DNA of 64,000 nt from Cymbidium sinense (taxonomy: Eukaryota > Streptophyta > Magnoliopsida > Asparagales > Orchidaceae). The first letter of the stretch is position 1. The number at the start of each line of letters is the position of its first letter. Shown here one piece after another: positions 33,722 to 45,289 of the stretch. The notes beneath the pieces are model-generated. The model saw only the letters and a program-made list of their open reading frames with translations, had not been told where the DNA came from and did not search any database. The position numbers and the translations under genes are program-made. Where the stretch lies: contig CM038222.1 in the NCBI GenBank assembly GCA_021442155.1, forward strand, positions 105,775,121 through 105,839,120, written 5' to 3'.

Positions 33722-36452
33722 CTCTCATGCTCGACCTTTTGTCCTAGTAGTGGTGTGGAAGGAGTGGCGACCTCGAAGCATCGTGGTCATCCCTTCACCA
33801 ACTCCGCCAATACAGCAGGATGTGGAAATGGAGACAGTCATTTTAGATATTGCAGATAATAGTCCAGTTGCACCAGTGACAGTGGAACATCCTAGGATTG
33901 TTACCCCACTCATAGCTAATGGAAGTTAGGAGTGTCACTCATATAGTGAGTACAGTCCACATAGGATAGACTCTCCATTGGTAGGCGAGGTTCGGAGCCT
34001 CTCATTACACGATAGTGTCACAACGTTCAGTCGAAGATATTTGTACCCGCTTAGATTGATCGTTCTTTAGATGAGATAATGGCTCATTATTTCATGGAAA
34101 AGAATGAAATTCTAGGGTATAATTTATCAGATGAGGAGAGAGTCAACTTCAATCACAACAAAAATGACTTATTGGGAGACTCAGGTGGAGTATGCATGGT
34201 TGATACAAGAGGATCTTTTCTCAGGGAGCAATAAGCCATGGAAGGTGATGAGGTTGATCAGGAAGAAACTACAGCATCAGCCCAACACCTCTAACATCAG
34301 TTGAAATAAAAAGATGAGCAGATTGATAGGATGACATGACAGTTAGAGGACTTATTAGCAGTAGTTTTAGTGCTTCAAAGACAAGCCCCAGCAGTTCATC
34401 CTACTACAGTCGACATCAGTCAGCCTGAGTTAGTGCATGTCTTGGACACAGCCAAGATTTTACCTTTCATTGAGAAAGGTAGCACTTTCATGTATAGGAA
34501 GGTTGTGGAAAGTACCTCTATACATGAAAAGATATCAAATCCATGGTTGAGCATCAAGTGAAGGAAGCATTGGATCAAGCTTGGGGAAGATCATCGGTTC
34601 CAAAGGGTAGACCCTACCCAGAGGAATTTGATTCAATCCAAAATCCCAAGGGTTTCACGCCACCATCCTTCAAAAGCTTTGATGGCAGTGGAAACCCAAG
34701 GCAGCATATAACACACTTCAGGGCTAGTTATTGCAACGCCGGTGGCAGCAAGGCTTTGCTATTCCACCTCTTTGTTAGTAGCCTAGAAGTGATTACTTTT
34801 GATTGATATGCTAAACTTTCCAACGATTCAGTAAAGACATTTGCTGAGTCAGAGAAACTCTTTATCAAGAGGTTTGTTGGAGCTTAGCAAAAGGTTACTG
34901 TAGGTGATCTCATTGTAGCACAATATCACCTAGGTGAGTCCTTTATTGATTCTATTCTCTGATGGCATAACCTGAGTATGAAATGCGAGCCACGGCTATC
35001 TGAACAACATTCCATTGAGATTCTTTTAAAGAATATCCATGGCCCAGTTGCCTTCATGCTTAAGGGCTTCACTATCAAGACATTTGAGAAGCTAATGAAC
35101 AAGGTGGCTAATCTACAAGGAGAGGCCAAACCGTTTCCTTTTTAAGATCAATTTCCTTAGCAAAAGCTGTAGAAGGTCTATGAGAAGAAGCATGGAGCAG
35201 TAATAGCAGTAGATAAGGGGAAGCAACCAGCTAGAGATCAGTCCGAGAGTCCACGACCTCAGCATCCTCCACCTCCTTTTCCACCACTGAGGTAGCCCTA
35301 CCAGCCTCCACAATAGCCTCCACGGCTAGCACCGCCACCATCTCAGCCACACCACCACCAACAGCGGCATGCATACCCACCGCTAAGTAGCTATGATCCA
35401 CCTACTCTTTTAGATAAGTTAAATAAACCTTATTCTTTTAAGAGGAAGATAATTAGAAAAATCTTTAAGTATCTCTTAAAAAAGCTTTTTCATCTACTCG
35501 AGCCTAGGAGACTGGTGAAAGTAGGCATAAGTCATGATCCAAACTTTTGCTCTTACCACTGTATGCTAGACCATGTTTTAGAGGATTGCTTCACATTTAA
35601 GGACTGGCTTCAATGCAACTTCAAGACTAGTGATGTAGTTATCCCAAAGGAATACCTTGTGGAGTAACCATCTAGTTCCATTAGGGTAATCCTTGGGGAT
35701 ACATGTGATCCTACCAAAATAAAGAAGGTTGGGATATTTCCCTATCCAAAACCTCTAAGAAGATAGTCCAGAAGATCAAGAAGCTTTCTTTACAGGTTTC
35801 TGAGTCAGCTCAAACCTCCAACATCAAGGAAGGTTTGCAAGTTGCCAGTGCCAACTCTAGAAAAAGAGGAGCTCAGCAGCAACAACAACAAAAGCATGTG
35901 TTAGCTCGGGATAACCCTTTAGCACAGCCACCAACCATGTCTAGCCTCCAGCCTACACTTGCAGCTTCCACACTAGCGACTTCTTCCACTTCAGCTAGTT
36001 CTTCTTTTTCTTCTGCTAGTAGAACACTTATATCAGCAGATAAGGGCATCAAATCCCTTACTCCACTCACTTTACTTGATTTATACTTTGTACCGCCAAA
36101 AAATTCTAAGAAATTGAAGAATAAAGCTATCTTGAATTACATCTGTGTCACTTCAAACAAGTTGTCTTCTTCTATTCCTAATGATAACTCTTCAAGTCAA
36201 AATAACTATAATAATTTTGATCTTCCTCTTTCTAATTTAGAGTTGGACTTTCCTACTCTGAACACTGGAGGTTCATCTCTTGAGATAGACTTGGAATCAT
36301 CTGAATTTGAGGGTCCCATAGGAGAAGCTGTAGGTGAGCCTGAAGTGCAGGAAGAACCTTGCATTACCCTGCCACAAGAGATCACTGAAGTCAATCTCCG
36401 TAGTGGCAAGATTCTACCTCCTAGGGTAGTACCTCAAGATAGAAGGAAATAA
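33722..36452 (+). pseudogene. Element A gag, core and C-terminal part
   Basis: This continues A after insertion B. The core gag domain begins near 34640 with PSFKSFDGSGNPRQHITHF, then YCNAGGSKALLFHLF, AKLSNDSVKTFAESEKLF, KRFVG, KVTVGDLI and HGPVAFMLKGFTIKTFEKL. A proline-rich linker follows. The zinc finger is CSYHCMLDHVLEDC (35548-35589), best read as C-x2-H-x4-H-x4-C, a form I recall from Tat-type elements. From 35835 a 205-codon open frame covers a Gln/Ser-rich linker and ends with EITEVNLRSGKILPPR, a known lead-in to protease. The TAA at 36450-36452 overlaps the target site of C. Several earlier stops and frameshifts. Confidence 0.85.
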
Positions 36453-38649
36453 GTCTGTGATGTTTATTTTTGGGGTGTGGGACACCACGCAGATCTTAGG
36501 GTACTTATTGAAGTGATCAGGTATGATAATAATGAATGATGTACTATCTCAAAAGATAGAAATCACCACCCTATAATGGACCTAATCACCTAATAAGGAC
36601 TCTAAGGCATGATGGGTCTTAAATATGCAGATCTTTCCCCACTTTACATGGAAAAGTAAAGTAGGGTTTATTTAGTTAAGTTTCCAAAGATTTAAGTTAA
36701 TGAGAAATACTCAAAGGATTAGCTATTTTAGAAAATCAAATGGGATAGATCAAGGAGAAGACTTATTTTGGAATCCAAAGGGAGAAAGTAAGAAATGCTC
36801 ATGATACTAGGAAGCCTAGTGAGCATTCCAATCTACCATATAGTTGGGCTTTATATTTTTGAAATTGAATAGAGTTAATTATTTGAGTTGACCTTTTATT
36901 AGATTGCTAGGGCTTATAATTTCACAACATAAGATTGTGAAAATGCCTAAGAGGTGAGGATTTATACTTGTAGCCCGAAGAAAATAGCTAACTCAGATTC
37001 CTAAACTAAGGAGCCTTGGTACAAAATAAAGGCACGACCTAAATCTAAGGAAAAAATGGGTATATAATTTACCTCTATAAGAGAGAATAAACCACCCAAC
37101 TGTTGGACTTATTACAGCCTGGAGTGGCAGCCAGCTAACTCCTCCTATGCTTTAAATCCATGTAGGCAATTCTTATGATTTGCAAGATGGCTAGGCTGTT
37201 GTTCATTTAGAAAAGAAACTAAGTCCTTAGACTCACTCCCTAAGAGACTAGAGCATGAGTGGTATGAATCCATGACTTAATCTAATGCAAATTTTATCAA
37301 ATTTATTTGATTCTTTTGAACTTTTTAGTTTGACACGCTATGGGATTTTGTATGCCTAAATGCATGAGAATTTGATTATGGGTCAAATCAAGAGAGAAAG
37401 GGGTGTCTTCCACCAAAGGCTCTCATAGGTTAAGCCTTGATTCTCTGGCAAGGATGGAAGCTCCCTCTTAACAAGAGTGAAAGAATATGATATGCATGAT
37501 ATTATACATTCATCCATCCAGCTAATGGGTTACTAAAAATTTTATTATCTTGATTTAATTCCTAGGCTTTTATGTGAGGTTATGAATTATTTTAAAATTT
37601 TAGTTATGAGTTATTAATTGGGGTAGAAAAATTAATTTTATTCTAAAAGCCTACTGTATCCAGGCCACACATTCAGGCATCAATCATAAAGAAACTATGA
37701 AAAGAAACTGTTCTAATGCACAATCTAAACACAACATCAAACAATTTTATAGACTACCGTAAAAGAATAAAAGGCCGTCTTGGTTCACGTACACCGAAAG
37801 AGAAAAAAAAGGGTAGCCAAGCTCTACCCTTATACATACAAAAATAATATATATGCTATGGGGGTCTTCTTTTCTTCATTTCTTCATTTCTTCATTTCTT
37901 TCTTTTGATTTGATTTGCTCCAAAGGAGTCACAGGGCACCCTAGGGACTAAGCCTTCTGGCCATTGCTCATCCTAATCCCCCATAACACTAATCCTAATT
38001 CCTAATGCAAAATTACATCAAAAATAGGAAAAGTAAATCTAGCTACACACCAAAATAAATGTTAGCTAAAACACACCATACAACGCAAATTATATGCAAG
38101 GGTAACCAAGCAATCTGTATGGGTTAATAGCTAAGCAACACCCAAAGTATTTATATTTTTATTATAGCGGCCCCTTAAGCACAACCCCCTGCAGAAAACA
38201 TGATTAGGCTAATAATGGCCTAAGATCCATTCTACGAAACACACTCCCTAACATCGAGTCTAAAATATTACATCACAAAATAAAACACAACATCATACAT
38301 ACAACGCCCTAACTTAGCACTAGAAGTGGTGGCTTAGTATTCTAATGTGCTTAAGGCTGTGTGACAAGACATTACTAGGCTTTTTTTAGTTTAAGTTTCA
38401 ATTTGGAGTTTGAATTTGTTTAAATTTTACCTTTGGGTGATTTCAATTTAAATGATTTAATGATTTACTTTTCATTTTTTTATTTCAGTTTTATTTGGTT
38501 GAAGTGATGTTTAAGTTTTCAAGAATGAAGAGTAGAATGAGTTCCACTTGTAGATGGAACTCACCCCATTCTACATCCTAATTCCTAAAGAATCTAACCA
38601 AGGTCCTTAAGTACCTTAATTAGCCCATTTAAATTTGTGTAATTTGCTC

Positions 38650-40680
38650 GATTTGATTCATTTGACTTAATTTAGAATTTAGAATTTGAGTTTGTTTAAG
38701 TATTTGATTGATTGATTTTAGATTAGAAGTTTTAGTTTAATTGCATCTTGATAATTCAATATCCTTAATATCTAGTGAAGTTTGTTTAAGTTAATATATT
38801 TTTGGTTAATTAATTTTAGATTAGATGTTTCGATTTAATTGAATCTTGATAATTCAACATCCTTTTAAATTAATATTTAACTCTTTTCTTTGATCATGGT
38901 TGTGTGACTTAACTTTATGTTTGTTTAATTCAATTGTGGTTCATTTATTTGTAATTTGATCGGATTAGATTAATTGAAATTTTATTTTGATTTTAATTGG
39001 GCTTGATTCTTTGTAATTAGGATTTTATTTTTAATCACATCCATTTGTCATGTTCATCAAAGTTTGGTTTGTATGTATTTTGACTACATACATTGGATAG
39101 TTGATTAGTTTATCTTATTTAAGTAGGTTGAATGAGATTTGATTTGATTACATATTAAATTGATGAGAGTCTTTCTTAATTTAGTTTAATTTGATTTAAT
39201 TTGATTTGATTAGATTTATTGGTCTATGGGTTTGCTTAGGTTCAATGTGATTATATGATTAGTTTAATTAAGAAGTGTATTTATGTTAATTATAAAGGTT
39301 TGTTTAATTTTTAATTTGGTTTCATATTTGTTTAGGCTAATGGTGTAATTAATGACTTAATGGTTGAGGTTTAATTTAAGTTTTAGTTAGTATTTAATTG
39401 CATTTTGATTGATTAAACTTAAGTTTAATGTGATTAATTTGATTAAATTAATTAGTTTGTTTAAGAGGTGTAATTAATTATTAAATTAAATAAAGATTTG
39501 TTTAATTTTTAATTTGATTTCATATTTAGTTAAGTTAATGATGTAATTAATCAATTAATGATTTAAGTTTAAATTAGGGTTTAATTAGTATTTAATTGAA
39601 TTTATGTTTCATTAAGCTTAGGTTTATTACGATTAATTTAATTAAGTTAATTAGTTTAGTTATTTGGATTAATGATGTCATTAATGAGTTAATGATTTGA
39701 GTCTAAATTAGGATTTAATTATTATTTAATTGAATTTATGTTTAATTAAGCTTAAGTTTAATATGATTAATTTAATTTACTTATTTAGTTTATTTAATAG
39801 GTGTGATTAAATTAATTAGTAGATTAATTAAGTGTTTGATTTGAATTAATTTTAATCTTTATAAAGTTAATTTGGTTTATTAAGATAATGGATTAATTTG
39901 CATTAAGTTTGTTTAATTAATTAAGTTTGATTAAGGGTCAATTAAAACTATTAGATTAATCAAAGGTTTGTTTAATTAGATATTAATGACTTAATGATTT
40001 AGGTTTAATTTAGGTTTTGATTAATGTTTAATTGCATCTTAATTATGTTTGATTAAGCTTAGGTTTAATATGATTAATTTGATTAACTTAATTAGTTTAT
40101 TTAAGGGGTGTGATTATTAAATTTAATTAGGGGTTTGATTTAAGCTTAATTTTAGAGTTAGCTTTAATATGACTTATTTAAATTAATTTGATTAATTAAG
40201 GTGATGGATTAATTTATTAAGTTTGCATTAATTAGATGTTCAACTAATTAAGTTTGATTATTCATGATTAGGGTTTTACTTGATTTGATTTATTTATTAT
40301 GTTTGTTTGATTTCATTAACATGTTCGATTTAGTTATTAGGTCGAAATATTTAATGGTTATTTAATTATCTAATTCCAAATGGATGTGATTTAATCGTAT
40401 GTTAATTAAGTTTATTTTAATTTATTTAGTTTAATTCGATTAGTATCAAATTATTAAAGTTTCCTAAATTTGTTGGGTTTTGAGTTTGATTTAAGATTTA
40501 ATCATTTAATTGAGTTTTATTAACTTAAATATGTTTAATCATATTTAATTTAATTTTCTCTAAGAATAATATTTCTCTGATTTGAGATTTGATTGACGAT
40601 TGCTTAAGTGCAATTTAATTTTTGATTTTTTATTTAATATTTGAATTATATTTTAATTAACTTTTTAATTGATTAAACTC
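38650..40680 (-). repeat. AT-rich degenerate repeats inside solo LTR C
   Basis: Blocks such as taatgatttaagtttaaatt, agggtttaattagtatttaa, gattaatttgattaa and taattagtttatttaag recur at irregular spacing of about 130-320 bp. This ~2-kb section accounts for much of the extra length of C over the LTRs of A. Confidence 0.65.
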
Positions 40681-41164
40681 TAATCTTAAGTATTTGTTTG
40701 GGTTCATCAAGATTTAGAAGATCACATCATTTTCTTAAGAGTTTTGGATGACAATTGAAGTGATTTAGGTCATTTTGAAGATTTTTGTAAATTTCTGAAT
40801 TTTTATTTAATTTATTTTATTAAGATAGACAATCTGAATTTCAAAATTTAATTTCTCCTAATCTAGAAATCATTTTAACTTAAAGTTTTTATGATTGGTG
40901 TGTTTTAACTTTAGTTTCAATCTCTAAAAATCTCAACTTAATCTGACTTATATTTTTGGCTTAATTAATAAAATATTATGCTCACTAAAACTCAAATTCA
41001 GCTCAAAATACTTAATAAAATTTGAGGATTTTGAATTTGTTGGATTCCTCTCAGAAAGACAAATCCAACGAGCTCTTGTTAATTTTTGGTTAAGTATTTT
41101 ATTTTCTATGAATTTTTGAAGTTTCAGGAGTTTTAAATTATAATAATTATTATTTTTTTTATAT

Positions 41165-41470
41165 AAAGGGAGATACACGCGGTTTGGGCGGGAAAGACAG
41201 CGACCCGCGCCTCACTCTGGACCGTTCGATTGCTGATCGGACGGTCTAGATCAGATCAAGCAATCTAGAGGCTAGGATAGCATGATCAGCGGTCGGATCA
41301 CTGTCCCGGCGTCAGCGATCGCTCGGATCGCGCGATCGGAGCCGTCCGATCGCGCGAACCGAGCGACCGGATAGTCTAGATCGCATCACATGATCGAAGG
41401 CGGATGCGCGATCCGAAGCGATCGAGCCGTCCAATCCGTGAGCGGGATCGGTGGTTATAAGCGTAGATGG
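41165..41470 (-). promoter_or_regulatory. CpG-rich island inside solo LTR C
   Basis: About 300 bp of clearly GC- and CpG-rich sequence sit in otherwise AT-rich DNA, with repeated CGATCG, GATCGGACGG and GCGCGATC words, several palindromic. The A LTRs and fragment E have a GC-richer section at the corresponding place (about 18000-18500, 53400-53900 and 63640-63960). It is a candidate promoter-proximal region, but no clear TATA/start pair was fixed. Confidence 0.45.
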
Positions 41471-42239
41471 TGAATAGTATTTTCAAGGGTATTTTTGGAA
41501 AAAAAATGAGGGTTTCTATGCCAAAACTTGTCCAAATGGACCCATTTTTGCGCCGATTCGTACCAAAAAAAAATTCTATTTCCTAATTGGGATGATTTAA
41601 AGTAAATATGCTAGAGTGTTTAAGGGAAATTCCTAAAATTGCGTGAAATTTAGTACAAAATATGCGGAATCCTAAGGCCGGCTATGGTTTGACGAAATTT
41701 ACCTCACCGGGGATGATTTCTGGCGGCGATGAAGATCCTAACGAGCTCCAATGTATGTGAGGAAGCTTTGGGGTGATCTTTAGCCTTTGTCTCTCTTCAG
41801 AATGTCATCTTCTGCGATGTCTACCGTCGCCTCGCCAGAAGAGCAATTACTTGTATTTTTTTTTAGCTCAAAATGGCTAAAAGAAGTGGGGGTTGGGTTC
41901 CCTTTTGCTTTGGGGAGCTTCTGGGAGCTGAATGGTGGTAGGAGGAAGAAATCTCAAGCCTCATCTCCCTCTCCTTTTATAATGGCCGAAAATACATATT
42001 TTTTTGAATTATTTTGGCTCCAAATTGATTGCCATCTTGTTGGGGTGGTTGGGATAGATCTAGATTGATTGAGGACTTTTGATTTTTGCTCCAAAGTCCT
42101 CTCTTGTTGCCATATGATCATATTTATTCAATTAAAATATTGGGGATATGTGATGGGGGGTTAAGTGCATGTGATGGGGGAATTAAATGAGGTTGAGTGG
42201 AATCCTATGTGGGGGAGAATCTATGAGAGATTTAAATGG

Positions 42240-43020
42240 GTTGGGTTTGTTTTGGCCTGACCCAAAATGGGTTTGGGTTGGGTTTGATTAGCCCCCAATG
42301 GGTTTTGGCTTGGTTTCAAGGGATTTGGCCCAATTTGGGTCATCTGGGTCATTTTGGGTCAAATTGACCCATTTGATGGCCAAATTAGATATGGGTTGAT
42401 TCATGTTCAATTGGCTAAAAGAATGTGAATGGTCTTTTGGATTAATTTGGAATTAATTTTTATTTAGGCTAAATTGACCCTTTAGGCCAATTTGGCTAGG
42501 TTGGTCAAGTTGACCAATTGGGCTCGATTGATCAAGTTTAATTAGTATCTTTGGTCAAGTTCAATAATCAATTCGAAATGAACTTGAGACATTGGTTGCA
42601 ATCAATTTGGGTAAGATCATGATTTGATCCAATTTGTTCTTTAGGCCAATTTAGGTCAATTTGGATCAAATGGCCAATTGGGCTTGGTTTGGCCCAATTG
42701 ATTGCAATTGATCATCCTAGGGTGATCAACAATCATGGTGGAAGATTTTGGTGAGCTTGGTTCAATCAAATTTGGGTTGGATTAGAAGTTGGCTCAAATG
42801 GGTCCTTTAGGTCACTTTAGGTCGGGATAAGTGGGTCAATTGGTTTGGTTTTGGTTTGATTCGAGTTTAGTTGAACTTATATATGAGCCCTAGATTGGAA
42901 TATAAATTCAATGACAATCAATTTAGAGTCTAAGGGTTTTGGCTTATTTGAAATTTTTAAGTCAAAAGAGCTAGGTTGGGTCTGACTTGGGTTGGTTTTG
43001 ATTTGACTTGATGATTGTAG
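42240..43020 (-). repeat. TTGACC/GGTCAA-rich section of solo LTR C
   Basis: Words such as gggtcaaattgaccc, ggtcaagttgacc and taggtcaattt recur many times. The counterpart in LTR fragment E (62226-62860) is equally rich. The two LTRs of A lack an obvious equivalent, so C and E form a subfamily. Confidence 0.65.
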
Positions 43021-43646
43021 GTTTCATTTATATTTGGGTAGATAATTGAATGAATGATTAATTCAAAGAGAAAATTCATTGGTTTTAAATTGATATGGAT
43101 AGAATTTGGCTAAGTCCAAAGAATTGGCTTAAAGGGTTTAGATTGAGTTTGGATTTGATTTTCAATATAGTTTTGGTCATTTGAATTTGGATTTCATTTA
43201 TATTTGTGAATATAAATGAAGGAATAATTGATTTATAAAGTGATCAATTGAGTTTCATTTTATTTAAGGAAAGTTTTGGCTAAGCTTATGAATATGGTTC
43301 ATATGGCTTAGGAAGGGGTTTTAGGATTTGGATTTGATTTTGGGTTTCAATCATTTGGAGTCAAATTTTGAAATTAGATTTGGAATTTGAATTTGAATTT
43401 AATATTTGATTTGAGTCGGGTTTGATTTGAAAAAAATCTAGATTAGGTTTGCCATGGTTTAGGTAATTTCCCCCCTAAGGCATAGCTAATCTTATGATTA
43501 ACACTTCTAAGTCTCTAGACTTAGGTTAAGTGTTCACCTAATCACTAGATGTGTCATATGACTAAGGAAATCTTAGTGTCTAGAAGAGTCCTAAATCTAA
43601 GAAGAGGAAGTTAAGAGCTCACTCCAAAAGTGAGGTCAACAAAGTC

Positions 43647-44405
43647 ATTTGTACTGAGGATCGAGAAGCCCCTCCACAGGATGCTCCACCCTTGGATATG
43701 CTTGTGGAGGACCAGCCCAAGGTGGACTACAATGTCCTTTCTCATCTAAGAAAGTTGACATCTAAGCTAAGCATATTCGATGTACTTATTTTATCCAAAG
43801 AGATGAGGGAATCATTAATCAAAGCTCTCCTTAATCTTAAAGTATGCTTTGCTCAGCTGACCACTATAGGTGAGGAAGCACATTATACAAAAGAGGCTCA
43901 AGGGATCACCTTCACAGATGAAGACCTTCTGCTTAGGGACTTGGAGTACAACCATCACCTCTACATCACTATCATGGGGTTTGGACCCGAGTTCTTATTG
44001 ATCCAGGTGCATCAGTGAACATTATGAGTCTAAAGACCCTTGTCTATTTGAGGATCAACATCTCTACACTCCAAGGAGATCGGATGATGTTGAGAGGATT
44101 CAATGAACAAGGTGAGCGGGCTTTAGGTTCTATAGTGTTACCTTTGGAGATAGGTGATTGGAAGGCTGAAGCCTAGTTCTACATCATTGATTTGAATACT
44201 TCGTTCACTACTTTGCTCGGTAGTCCTTGGATACATCAGAACAAGTTCAGAAAAGATGAAATTGAATAACATGTCAATGGTGACGAAAAGCCATTTTTAG
44301 TTAGAGAGGTTGAGATTTATGAGGATGCAACCTACTATCTTCCTCAACACACCCTTTCTCGTGAACTTGGACAAAATTCAAATTCAAATGCAAAAGAAAA
44401 GGAAA
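43647..44405 (+). pseudogene. Element A aspartic protease
   Basis: This resumes exactly at the end of insertion C, in the same frame that stops at 36450. It encodes PKVDYNVLSHLRKLTSKLS, LSKEMRESLIKALLN and GITFTDEDLLLRDLEYNHHL, the conserved lead into the Tat-type protease. A frameshift near 43978 precedes the active site LIDPGASVNIMSL (Asp codon 44000-44002), in which Pro stands where Ser/Thr/Gly is usual. Then follow RMMLRGFNEQGERALGS-like sequence and FTTLLGSPWIH, the end of the retropepsin fold. The product would process the polyprotein. Confidence 0.85.
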
Positions 44406-45289
44406 ATCATGAAAAATAAAAAGTAAAAGAAAAAGAATAAAAAAATGGAAATCCAAGTACACAAGAAAGGGGAAATGAGAAAGAAATTGAGTCGCATATC
44501 ACATTCCACCCATAGTCCATTCTGTCATATGGACGTGTAAGTAGAATGACTCAACCTCCGCCAGGCAGAGGTAGAGGTAGAAACAAAGACAATTCCAGAG
44601 GTATGAGACTCTCTAGTTAGCCATCAACCAATAGAGGTCGTGTTCTAGTTTGCAAGAGTACCCTTACTATTCACATAGACATGGAATCCAGCTCCGAGGA
44701 TGAGTCTAATTTGATTAGTATACCATACAACCCCTCTCAGTGGGTTCCATTGGAGGTGACTTCCAAACAGAGATGAAGACTAGGCCTCCAAGTAAAGCAA
44801 AGTATTCAAATATGGTTTATGTATAATTATTAAACATTAGCTGGGAACCTTAGCTCTAACCTCACTTACATCTTAGAAAGTTAAAGGTTAGGTAGTTAAG
44901 GAATCCCCCAAGTCTTCCAATGACATGATGTAGAAGAGGTTCTTTTTGGGATCATCATCCTTAAGTCCTGAAGTAGATGTAGAACTTAAGGAGGATACTT
45001 TTAAAGAATTAATGGAATTGCCACTTGATTTTTAGTCTCCTTGTGTTCAAAATCTTATACATAAAGGTTCAATTCCATCATTGTAAAGGGGGAGTACTTT
45101 GAAAAGTTATAGAACAATACAAGCAGAGAAGTGCAATCAAGAGCGAGACTAGGATTTGACATAGTGGGTCTAGTCGATGATGACGATTACTACTTGGTTG
45201 TTACCAATCATTTGGAGTCTAATAGGTTCTTCTCACACAACCCCAACTCTTATGAGAATGTGTGTTTAGAAACCTCGGATGATCCAGAT
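44406..45289 (+). other. Spacer between protease and RT of A
   Basis: It begins Lys/Glu-rich and then has an Arg/Gly-rich patch (PPPGRGRGRNKDNSRG, about 44551-44600) and short coding-like scraps with many stops. Tat/Ogre elements usually carry a linker, sometimes with an intron, between protease and RT; this would be its place. No clear splice pair was fixed. Confidence 0.5.

Larger units (their letters stand above)
36456..43641 (-). mobile_element. 7.2-kb solo LTR (C) of the A family, inserted in A
   Basis: Read on the minus strand it starts TGTTGACCTCA and ends AACATCACA, the same ends as A's LTRs. It is flanked by a perfect aagtc duplication (36451-36455 and 43642-43646). Collinear matches to the A 3' LTR include ctaagagatt-type sequence near the start, the GAA-rich run (37865-37910 as TTCTT), tagtctctttctaaa (37205-37270) and the last ~350 bp. 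No gag, pol, PBS or PPT was found inside, so it is one LTR left after recombination. At 7186 bp it is longer than A's LTR because of an AT-rich expansion and a TTGACC-rich section. An open frame at 41787-42068 (plus) is antisense to the LTR and not credible as a gene. Confidence 0.88.

Noticed and set aside
41787..42068. 93-codon open frame on the plus strand
   Set aside because: It is antisense to solo LTR C, has no recognisable domain, and was not found in the other LTR copies.
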